Assembly: GCA_027080445.1 (NCBI GenBank) | Contig: JALWRY010000119.1 | Span: 1 to 7,784 of the forward strand | Source of the DNA: Thiohalobacter sp. | GTDB lineage: Bacteria > Pseudomonadota > Gammaproteobacteria > DSM-19610 | Direction of reading: 5' to 3' | DNA: 7,784 nucleotides | The notes under the pieces: generated by a model | What the model was told of the DNA's origin: nothing | Databases searched by the model: none | The model's input: only the letters and a program-made list of their open reading frames with translations | Program-made: the position numbers and the translations under genes | In this document: positions 1-5,596 of the stretch, piece by piece | How positions within the stretch are numbered: position 1 is the stretch's first letter | How the letters are laid out: each line of letters starts with the position of its first letter

Positions 1-2
1 TG

Positions 3-227
3 TTGTTATTATTCGCACTCTCGACCTTTGTTGCAGGTATCCGTATGGGCTGGATATTCAGGCTGGCCGGTCTTTTCCTCGCTGCCGGGCTGCTGGTACT
101 GGCCTACATCGAACGTTACCTGTGGGTATTGATAATCGTTGCCGTTCTCATACTCTTTATCCACCACTTCATAACGCGTCATAGCAGACAGGAGTCACAG
201 GGATGGACAAAAACACCGGGCCAGTAG
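3..227 (+). CDS. Small two-helix membrane protein, probably cut by the left edge
   Basis: I do not recognise this protein. The frame is open to the left edge and the first possible start in the window is a TTG at position 3, so the gene may begin outside. An ATG at 45 (Met15 of this reading), with a weak AGG at 35-37, would give a 60-residue protein and is a real alternative. Two hydrophobic stretches are clear, about residues 17-36 and 40-58, separated by a short charged turn (IERY). A basic, polar tail (ITRHSRQESQ) follows and probably lies in the cytoplasm. The last 25 bases overlap the next gene in another frame, which suggests co-transcription and coupled translation. That the product sits in the inner membrane is inferred from hydrophobicity alone. 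Confidence 0.6.
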   Translation: MLLFALSTFVAGIRMGWIFRLAGLFLAAGLLVLAYIERYLWVLIIVAVLILFIHHFITRHSRQESQGWTKTPGQ

Positions 228-661
228 ATAAAAATTCAGACCAGAGCACCCCCTTGAGCATCGATGACCTGTACCGTGAGCTGAAGGAATGGCGCAGTGA
301 GCACGACACATGGCTGAAGGATGTTGATCAGTGGCGACGCGAACAACGGCTTGTCAAATTGATACTGTACAAGATGGAACGCGCCATGCCTGACCAGAAT
401 GAGTCCCTGGAAGCACACACAAAAGCCATTGGAAAACACAAACAGCGTTTAGGCAACTATGAAAAGAAATTTAAAGACCTGCTGGCGAATACAGCACCAC
501 AGTCCGGTATGCAGGATAGTATTCTGAAAGAACACCGCCTGCAGAAAGACCTGCACCTGCGCGAGAGGGAGCGGCACGCGTCATTTCGTCACGCGCACCT
601 GGCTGCAATGTCAGAGCTGTCGCGCCTTACCCGGACGCTGGAACAGGCTGAACGACCATAG
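203..661 (+). CDS. Hypothetical charged coiled-coil protein
   Basis: This 152-residue protein belongs to no family I can name. It starts at an ATG with a good AGGAG at 190-194, 8 bases upstream, placed inside the end of the preceding membrane-protein gene. It has no signal peptide, no membrane segment and no cysteine. Nearly the whole chain is rich in Glu, Lys, Arg and Gln with regularly spaced Leu, as in helical bundles. A first helical region spans about residues 20-62 (LYRELKEW onward), a second about 66-96, and a third about 105-150 (Arg/His-rich, with RERERH near 120). A soluble coiled-coil protein, perhaps an adaptor or structural partner of its neighbours, fits these data. The function is unknown. 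The overlap with the membrane-protein gene suggests that the two products are made together. Confidence 0.75.
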   Translation: MDKNTGPVDKNSDQSTPLSIDDLYRELKEWRSEHDTWLKDVDQWRREQRLVKLILYKMERAMPDQNESLEAHTKAIGKHKQRLGNYEKKFKDLLANTAPQSGMQDSILKEHRLQKDLHLRERERHASFRHAHLAAMSELSRLTRTLEQAERP

Positions 662-690
662 ACAGACTATCAACCGTAATGGAGAGCAAC

Positions 691-1215
691 ATGAAAGACT
701 CACAACACCACGACCCGATAGACGCCCTCGGAACAGCCTACGAAAAAATGTTCGAGCGCGCGGCCGAGCATTTCCATAACGTGGAAGAAAAAACCGGTCC
801 CGTACTCCACAAGCTGGTTGACGAAGCAAAAGAAAAGGCCATCGAACTCAAGGAACTTTCGAGGGAAGATGCCGAGAAACTTGCAGCCTATCTAAAACGC
901 GACCTGGCCGACGCCACCGACTACCTGTTAGAAACCGGCCATGAACTCAGGGACTGGCTGGGCTTTGAAACCAGCCTGGTCGAAAGCAGCCTGCTTGACC
1001 TGATGCTGAAAGCAGCGGACAAAACCACGCTGCAACTTCTGAAGCTGAAAGAAACCGCCCGGGAAGCATCGGTTTACCGTACCGGTGAAATCACCGGCGC
1101 CGGCACCCTGGTTTGCGATCAATGCGGTGAAAAACTGCATTTCCACAAGGCCGGGAAGATTCCGCCCTGTCCGAAGTGCCATGCGACAAGTTTTCACCGA
1201 AGCTCCCGTGGGTAA
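691..1215 (+). CDS. Zinc ribbon-containing protein of the DUF1451 (YbeL-like) type
   Basis: The chosen start gives 174 residues. The N-terminal part (about 10-130) is a long, charged, helical region (KLVDEAKEKAIELKEL and similar). The C-terminal part is a zinc ribbon with two CxxC pairs: CDQC (Cys142, Cys145) and CPKC (Cys160, Cys163), 14 residues apart. This layout matches the DUF1451 family, whose Escherichia coli member is YbeL; the cellular role of the family is not established to my knowledge. I chose the ATG at 691 because GGAG at 681-684 stands 6 bases before it. An in-frame ATG at 679 would add four residues (MESN) but lacks a ribosome site. The gene follows the coiled-coil gene by 29 bases, so the same transcript is likely. 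It ends 13 bases from the stop of a convergent gene. Confidence 0.88.
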   Translation: MKDSQHHDPIDALGTAYEKMFERAAEHFHNVEEKTGPVLHKLVDEAKEKAIELKELSREDAEKLAAYLKRDLADATDYLLETGHELRDWLGFETSLVESSLLDLMLKAADKTTLQLLKLKETAREASVYRTGEITGAGTLVCDQCGEKLHFHKAGKIPPCPKCHATSFHRSSRG

Positions 1216-1228
1216 CAGCTTTCGGCAT

Positions 1229-2629
1229 TTATAGCGAATAGCTTTGGTGCAGCCCGGGCATCTCGACCCGGGCGCCCTTCAGCTTTTTGGCGAAGGTCGC
1301 CATACTGTCTTCCTCGCCATGGACAAGGAAGGTCATTTCCGGACTGCCGGTATGCCGATACCAGTCCAGCAACTCCGCCTGGTCGGCATGGGCAGAAAAG
1401 CCACCGATGGTATGTATGCTGGCGCGTACCGGTATTTCTTCGCCAAAAATACGCACCCGCTCTTCACCCTCGATAATACGCCTTGCCAGCGTACCCTGCG
1501 CGGCATAACCGACGAACACCACGCTGTTCTTGTGGTTCCACAGATTATGCTTCAGGTGGTGGCGGACACGCCCACCGGTACACATCCCGGAACCGGCCAT
1601 GATGACCGCACCCCCGTCGATCTGGTTAATCGCCATGGATTCCGCTGTCTCACGGGTGAAATGAAGCCCCGGCAGGTTGAACGGGTCTCCGCCATCCGAA
1701 GATACCTTCAATGTTTCGGCATCATAACATTCCGGGTGCCGCTCAAATATCCGTGTGGCGGAAATCGCCATGGGTGAATCGAGGAATACGTTGGTGTAGT
1801 GCTCGATACGCCGGCTTTCCACACCCTCACGCAGGTAGTAGAGAATTTCCTGGGCACGCTCCAGTGCAAAGGTGGGAATAATCACATTGCCACCGCGCCC
1901 GACGGTTTCATTGATCGCCATGTAGAGTTCGTCGATGGAGGGCTGTAATTGTTTATGCAGCCGGTCGCCATAGGTGGTTTCCATGACCACCACATCAACC
2001 TGTGGCGGCGGAGTCGGGCTACGCAATATAGCGCGACCGCTATAACCCAGGTCACCGGAAAACAGTACACGGCGTTGTCGCCCGTCTTCTTCCAGTTCCA
2101 GTAAAATACTGGCCGAACCGAGTATATGCCCGGCATCGAGAAAGGTGGCGCGAATACCCGGCGCCAGCGTCAGCGGCTCACTGTAATTTACCTTCCGACC
2201 GAAGTATTCCAGGCTGTTGAGCGTATCCAGGGTGGTATAGAGTGGTTCAATCTCTTTTCCATGATGGTGGTTGCCCCGGCGTCTGGCACGGCGCATCTGG
2301 TAGCGGGCTTCTTCTTCCTGCAGCCCTGCCGAGTCGAGCATCACCAGCCGCGCCAGTTCAACCGTCGCCGCCGTGGTGATGATCTCACCGGTAAAACCCT
2401 GTTTGGCCAGTAGCGGGATACGACCGCAGTGATCCAGGTGTGCATGTGTGAGCAACAGGTAATCGATATCAGCGGGGTCAAACCCGAAGGGCGCCGAGTT
2501 TTCTTCGACAATCTCGCGACCGCCCTGGTACAGGCCGCAGTCGATCAGAATCTTCTTGCCTGCACATTCGATCAGGTGGCAGGAACCTGTCACCCCCCTG
2601 TCTGCACCGTGAAAAGACAGCTTCATCAT
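1229..2629 (-). CDS. Beta-CASP metallo-beta-lactamase fold protein (RNA-specific, CPSF-like)
   Basis: This 466-residue protein has all parts of a beta-CASP RNA nuclease. The metallo-beta-lactamase domain shows motif 2 THAHLDHCG (residues 61-69, the HxHxDH metal site), motif 3 DAGHILGSA (His168) and motif 4 SGDLG (Asp193). The beta-CASP domain opens at METTYGDR (Glu217) and includes GSGMCTGGRVRHHL. The C-terminal RNA-specificity region has GGFSAHAD (His414) and LVHGEE (His437). Length and motif order match the CPSF-like bacterial group that includes Thermus thermophilus TTHA0252, which degrades RNA. A two-zinc active site cutting RNA in the cytoplasm is therefore the likely activity; the substrate is unknown. 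Residues 113-123 are rich in Arg and His. The start is a tandem ATGATG with AAGG 6 bases upstream of the first ATG. It is the last gene of the minus-strand block, downstream of a palindromic element. Confidence 0.93.
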   Translation of the reverse strand: MMKLSFHGADRGVTGSCHLIECAGKKILIDCGLYQGGREIVEENSAPFGFDPADIDYLLLTHAHLDHCGRIPLLAKQGFTGEIITTAATVELARLVMLDSAGLQEEEARYQMRRARRRGNHHHGKEIEPLYTTLDTLNSLEYFGRKVNYSEPLTLAPGIRATFLDAGHILGSASILLELEEDGRQRRVLFSGDLGYSGRAILRSPTPPPQVDVVVMETTYGDRLHKQLQPSIDELYMAINETVGRGGNVIIPTFALERAQEILYYLREGVESRRIEHYTNVFLDSPMAISATRIFERHPECYDAETLKVSSDGGDPFNLPGLHFTRETAESMAINQIDGGAVIMAGSGMCTGGRVRHHLKHNLWNHKNSVVFVGYAAQGTLARRIIEGEERVRIFGEEIPVRASIHTIGGFSAHADQAELLDWYRHTGSPEMTFLVHGEEDSMATFAKKLKGARVEMPGLHQSYSL

Positions 2630-2749
2630 AATTTACCTTTATTTACCCTGTCATTGCGAGCACAGCGCGGCAATCTCTTTGACCTGGTGCGAAACCGAAA
2701 AAGATTGCTTCGCTGTGCTCGCAATGACGGATTAATCGGAGGGTCTCTG
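2630..2749. other. Intergenic gap holding the palindromic element
   Basis: This 120-bp gap separates two minus-strand genes. Most of it (2650-2728) is the palindromic element listed separately. The 20 bases next to the nuclease gene are AT-rich and contain its ribosome site. I see no convincing sigma-70 promoter and no T-run that would make the hairpin an intrinsic terminator. Confidence 0.6.
2650..2728. repeat. 79-bp imperfect palindromic repeat element (REP/MITE-like hairpin)
   Basis: The arms are 2650-2680 and 2698-2728, with a 17-base loop. Of 31 positions, 28 pair perfectly; the exceptions are 2668/2710, 2669/2709 (a G-T wobble) and 2677/2701. The outer arm reads GTCATTGCGAGCACAGCG, followed after two bases by GCAATCT. 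This is the kind of 'CATTGCGAG...GCAATCT' palindrome I know to be scattered in intergenic regions of many unrelated bacteria. It carries no transposase and is too short to code for one, so any mobility would depend on an enzyme supplied elsewhere. As RNA it would make a long, stable stem between the YflT-like and beta-CASP reading frames. Neither strand shows a T-run after the stem. Copies elsewhere in the genome are expected but cannot be seen in this window. Confidence 0.85.
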
Positions 2750-3331
2750 TCAATATTCAACCGGCATCAAGGTCACCGGGTCAGCGCCTGCCCAGCCAAG
2801 GCGCATGGCGCAATGCTCGGCCTGGGCCGGATCGCAGTGCAGGATGACCACGTAGTTTCCCGCCTCGATGGCCGTGTGGATCTTGTCCACGTCCGGTTTC
2901 GGTATACCGATCCGGTGTAGCGCGCTGGCCAGTTGTGACAGGGCGGCCGCACCCGCCATGGCGCCGCCCGATACCGCCGCCCCGGCAATCGCACCACCCA
3001 GGGCCTCGACCACCGGCCCGGCAGCCAGCAGTGGGCCAATCCCCGGCAATACAAACAAACCGGTCGCACCGGCCAACAGACCCCATAATGCGCCCCAGAC
3101 AGCGCCATGTTCACCCCAGGTCTTTACCCGTTCCGCGGTATTGGTATAAGCCAGCCCCAGCATGTCGTCACCCATGCCACCGGTTTTGCGCAATAACGAA
3201 AGCCTGTCGGCCGGAAAATCTTCCGCAATCAGTTTTTCGATCACGCGCACCGCCTTCTCCTCGCTATCGAACACCCCGACAGCAAGAATCAATCGCGCTT
3301 CCTCTACGGTATCAGTTTTAGCTGTCATCAT
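2750..3331 (-). CDS. YflT/general-stress-protein-like membrane-associated protein with Gly/Ala-rich core
   Basis: The product has 193 residues. An N-terminal part (about 13-50, LILAVGVFDSEEKAVRVIEKL) resembles the fold of YflT/general stress protein 17M proteins, in which a strand is followed by a helix that pairs with a later strand. A glycine/alanine-rich hydrophobic core follows (about 77-135, with VLPGIGPLLAAGP and GGAIAGAAVSGGAMAGAAA), which could insert in a membrane or pack as a glycine zipper. The C-terminal part (about 146-170) ends in a strand, YVVILHCD. No catalytic motif is visible. The start codon overlaps the stop of the upstream gene by one base (TAATG) and I see no ribosome site before it, so translation probably depends on ribosomes finishing the DUF1269-type gene. 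A second ATG follows at once. The family match is from memory of its pattern and is moderate. Confidence 0.8.
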   Translation of the reverse strand: MMTAKTDTVEEARLILAVGVFDSEEKAVRVIEKLIAEDFPADRLSLLRKTGGMGDDMLGLAYTNTAERVKTWGEHGAVWGALWGLLAGATGLFVLPGIGPLLAAGPVVEALGGAIAGAAVSGGAMAGAAALSQLASALHRIGIPKPDVDKIHTAIEAGNYVVILHCDPAQAEHCAMRLGWAGADPVTLMPVEY

Positions 3332-3834
3332 TACGGGAAGGCGGGAATGGTCGGTTCCGTACCTTCAAAATCGGCATCGGGATGATGCTTCTTGACCAGG
3401 GTCTCGATTTCCTCAACCCGCTCCTTGGGGACATCGACCAGCATCAACACTTCACCTTTTTCAATGGCCGACTGAAATTGCCTGACGTGGGTATTTTCGG
3501 CATCCATACCAATCATGCCGCCGAGCCAGGCGCCCATGCCGGCGCCCAGCAATCCCATTGCCAGCAACGCGCCCCCGGCGACAACAACCCCCGGCAAGGC
3601 AAGTGCAACAAGGCCCGCCACCACACCGGTGGCGCCGCCAAGCGCCACTCCGCGCTCCATGGCCGGGATAAAATCACTTTTCTGCGCCAGGGTGGCTTCC
3701 GGTAAATCACCAAGATCGATGCCTGGTGCCGCGATCACATGCAGATGCTTTTCAGGCACGCGCGCCAGCAACAGTTCATCGACCACTTTATGCGCAACCC
3801 GGATATCGGGTAACAGAAAATACAAGCGTCTCAT
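3331..3834 (-). CDS. DUF1269-type protein with hydrophobic glycine-rich core
   Basis: The 167-residue product matches the proteobacterial DUF1269 pattern: an N-terminal strand-helix unit (RRLYFLLPDIRVAHKVVDELLLARV, cited here only by its ends RRLYF and LLLARV), then LHVIAAPG and the DLPEATLAQKSD segment at residues 43-54. A hydrophobic glycine-rich region at about 62-109 follows, long enough for two membrane segments. It ends with a soluble C-terminus containing VLMLVDVP (129-136) and a charged helix. The function of DUF1269 proteins is unknown to me. The ATG is preceded by GGGAG at 3844-3848 with 9 bases between. It is the first gene of the minus-strand block and is transcribed away from the holin-like/ackA/xfp block. 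The next gene starts on its stop codon, and the two share the same general plan, so they may act as a pair. Confidence 0.87.
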   Translation of the reverse strand: MRRLYFLLPDIRVAHKVVDELLLARVPEKHLHVIAAPGIDLGDLPEATLAQKSDFIPAMERGVALGGATGVVAGLVALALPGVVVAGGALLAMGLLGAGMGAWLGGMIGMDAENTHVRQFQSAIEKGEVLMLVDVPKERVEEIETLVKKHHPDADFEGTEPTIPAFP

Positions 3835-3974
3835 AATGCGTTACTCCCGTTTCCAGTGTAAACAAGAACTTCCCTGAGCTGACAGTATCGCGCCCACCCC
3901 GGTGATGCTGTCACCCAGGTTACAGACGCCTGCCGGGGACAGGCACACAATCCCGCCATGATAAAGGGAAGCTC
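3835..3974. promoter_or_regulatory. Divergent intergenic region, likely promoters for both blocks
   Basis: These 140 bases lie between the first genes of two divergent blocks, so promoters for both must lie here unless transcription enters from elsewhere. It holds ribosome sites at each end (GGGAG on the minus strand at 3844-3848, AAGGGA on the plus strand at 3964-3969), a 10-bp inverted repeat at 3880-3913 and a small 5-bp hairpin, GCCTG/CAGGC, at 3928-3932 and 3940-3944. A -10-like TACACT on the minus strand and CACAAT at 3946-3951 on the plus strand are present but lack good -35 partners, so I do not assign start sites. I see no FNR-type TTGAT-N4-ATCAA box. Confidence 0.5.
3880..3913. promoter_or_regulatory. 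Inverted repeat, candidate operator
   Basis: The arms are TGACAGTATC (3880-3889) and GATGCTGTCA (3904-3913) with a 14-base spacer. Nine of ten positions pair as Watson-Crick and the tenth (3886/3907) is a T-G pair. The repeat sits near the middle of the divergent region, where a dimeric regulator could control both blocks. It could equally be a hairpin in a leader RNA. Neither role is shown by the sequence alone. Confidence 0.35.
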
Positions 3975-4382
3975 ATGATGCTGATTGGATTGCTGTTTAT
4001 CTGGCTGGTCACCGCCTTCGGACTGTGGCTGGTCACCCTGCTGCTGTCCGGGGTGCGCGCGGACTCGGCGGCGGCGCTGCTGACTGCAGCCCTGGTGCTC
4101 GGCGCCATCAATGCCTTTATACGCCCCCTGTTATGGGTACTGACCCTGCCGTTGACCGTGTTCACCTTTGGACTGTTTGCATTGTTGATCAATGCCCTGA
4201 TGATAAAAATTACGGCCGCCATGGTGCCCGGGTTTGAAGTCGACCGCTTCAGCGATGCCCTGCTGGCAGCCGTCGTCATGGCCCTGCTGGCCATTGCCGG
4301 CTTTATCCTGATGCAGTGGATGATGTTCGATGCGGTGTTCTGGATGCAACCGGGACCCGGGCCCATGCATGTTGGAATCTGA
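3975..4382 (+). CDS. Phage holin superfamily IV (YvlD-like) membrane protein
   Basis: The 135-residue protein is almost wholly hydrophobic, with four likely membrane segments at about residues 3-24, 33-48, 53-78 and 95-118. The family signature is clear: NAFIRPLLWVLTLPLTVFTF (46-65) followed by LINALMIKI and a polar loop containing GFEVDRFSDAL. This is the 'mycobacterial four-TM phage holin superfamily IV' group (PF04020, YvlD-like). Despite the name, members are ordinary chromosomal inner-membrane proteins and there is no phage gene nearby. AAGGGA at 3964-3969 precedes the tandem ATGATG; the second ATG (3978) would have slightly better spacing. The C-terminus is Pro/Gly-rich (QPGPGPMHVGI). 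It heads the ackA-xfp block, its stop lying 5 bases before the ackA start, so it is probably co-expressed with them. Its function is unknown. Confidence 0.9.
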   Translation: MMLIGLLFIWLVTAFGLWLVTLLLSGVRADSAAALLTAALVLGAINAFIRPLLWVLTLPLTVFTFGLFALLINALMIKITAAMVPGFEVDRFSDALLAAVVMALLAIAGFILMQWMMFDAVFWMQPGPGPMHVGI

Positions 4383-4387
4383 AGCAC

Positions 4388-5596
4388 ATGTCCTCCGGAC
4401 AAACACCGTCCCTGCTGACGATAAACAGTGGATCATCGAGTCTGAAGTTTGCGCTGTTTGCAATACATGAATCCGCTACCCCGCACGTGCTGTACCGGGG
4501 TGAGTTTACCGCGATTGGCGATGACAACAGCCGGCTGCATATCCGTCATGCCAACGGCGATCCGATGTATTCGCAGGACAGGGGTATACCCGACCACCAA
4601 CAGGCCTTGCGGATATTACTGGAATGGTTGTCGGAAAATACCGGGGCGCTGAAGCTGCTTGGTGCGGGACACCGCGTCGTGCATGGCGGTCGCCGCTTTC
4701 ATGCGCCTGTTCGCGTGACGGGCGAAGTACTCGACTATTTACACACACTGGTCCCGTTGGCGCCAAACCATCAGCCGCCCTGTCTGCTGGGAATCAGCAC
4801 ACTGCAAGACCTGCTGCCCGATCTGCCCCAGGTAGCCTGTTTCGATACGGCATTTCACCACGACCGCCCCGAGGTGGAACAGTATTTTGCACTGCCCTCG
4901 CGCCCTGGGCTGGAAGAGATACGCCGTTATGGTTTTCACGGCCTTTCATATGAATACATTGCCGGCGTTCTGCCCCAATACCTGGGAGAACGGGCAGACG
5001 GAAAAGTGATCGTTGCGCACCTGGGACATGGCGCCAGCCTGTGCGCCCTGCACAAACGCCGCAGCATCGCCACCACCATGACCTTCACCCCGCTGGACGG
5101 TATTCCCATGGGTACACGCTGTGGCGCCATGGATCCCGCTGTGGTGCTCTATCTGTTACAACAGGGTATGCCGGCAACAGAGATCTCCAGTCTGCTGTAT
5201 TTCCAGTCCGGTTTACTGGGGGTTTCCGGCGAGACAGGTGACATCAGCAGGCTGCTCGATAGTGGTACCCGGGCGGCACAGCGGGCAGTTGAACAGTTTG
5301 TCCACCACACGGTACGGGCCATCGGCTCACTGGCGGCTGCACTGGGCGGCCTGGATGCAGTGGTTTTCACTGCCGGTATCGGCGAACACGCCGCCCCGAT
5401 CCGCGCCGCAATCAGCGAGGGCTGCGAATGGCTTGGCCTGTACCTGGATCGTGAGGCCAACCGGCTGGGCCGGGGCTGTATCAGCCGGGACGACAGCCCC
5501 GTGCAGGGCCAGGTCATCGCCACCGATGAGGAATCCATGATTGCCGGGCACAGTTGGCGTGTTCTCAATCATCACGAACAAGGGAGTAACGCATGA
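4388..5596 (+). CDS. ackA: Acetate kinase (acetate/propionate family kinase)
   Basis: This enzyme interconverts acetyl phosphate plus ADP with acetate plus ATP in the cytoplasm. The 402 residues match the usual length of about 400. Visible family motifs are TINSGSSSLKF (Asn13), GAGHRVVHGG (Arg96), CFDTAFH (Asp153), YGFHGLSYEY (His184), MGTRCGAMDP (Arg244), FTAGIGEH (328-335) and ATDEES (Glu381/382). These supply the Asn, Arg, Asp, His, Arg and Glu expected at the active site. Two places are atypical: HLGHGAS (211-217) has His where Asn is usual in HLGNGAS, and SIATTMTFTPLDG (226-238) has Ala where SxDTSMGFTPLEG-type enzymes have Asp. Related acetate kinases found beside phosphoketolase also vary here, as HLGSGAS. 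I chose the ATG at 4388; an ATG at 4316 would add 24 unrelated residues inside the holin-like gene. The ribosome site is weak (GGA 11 bases upstream), so coupling to the upstream gene is likely. The gene overlaps xfp by ATGA. Confidence 0.96.
   Translation: MSSGQTPSLLTINSGSSSLKFALFAIHESATPHVLYRGEFTAIGDDNSRLHIRHANGDPMYSQDRGIPDHQQALRILLEWLSENTGALKLLGAGHRVVHGGRRFHAPVRVTGEVLDYLHTLVPLAPNHQPPCLLGISTLQDLLPDLPQVACFDTAFHHDRPEVEQYFALPSRPGLEEIRRYGFHGLSYEYIAGVLPQYLGERADGKVIVAHLGHGASLCALHKRRSIATTMTFTPLDGIPMGTRCGAMDPAVVLYLLQQGMPATEISSLLYFQSGLLGVSGETGDISRLLDSGTRAAQRAVEQFVHHTVRAIGSLAAALGGLDAVVFTAGIGEHAAPIRAAISEGCEWLGLYLDREANRLGRGCISRDDSPVQGQVIATDEESMIAGHSWRVLNHHEQGSNA

Noticed and set aside
679..690. ATG at 679 as the start of the zinc-ribbon gene
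   Set aside because: There is no ribosome site before it, and its own bases form part of the GGAG that serves the ATG at 691.
1252..1273. GCCCGGG/CCCGGGC hairpin (7-bp stem, 8-base loop) as a terminator for the convergent genes
   Set aside because: It lies inside the 3' end of the beta-CASP coding sequence and has no T-run on either strand. Its bases are explained by the coding sequence.
2429..2920. A 163-codon plus-strand frame across the palindromic element
   Set aside because: It is antisense to parts of two well-supported genes, and its middle is the translated palindrome (RAQRGNLFDLVRN), a well-known source of false protein predictions.
2868..3321. Pro/Arg-rich plus-strand frames opposite the YflT-like gene
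   Set aside because: They are low-complexity shadows of the glycine/alanine-rich minus-strand gene, with no ribosome sites or recognisable domains.
3975..4382. Phage remnant, suggested by the family name 'holin'
   Set aside because: The family name is historical. No lysin, structural, integrase or attachment-site sequence is nearby, and the gene is packed into a metabolic operon.
4316..4387. Upstream ATG that would extend acetate kinase by 24 residues
   Set aside because: The extra residues do not resemble acetate kinase, they overlap the holin-like gene, and no ribosome site precedes the ATG. The start at 4388 gives the normal family length.
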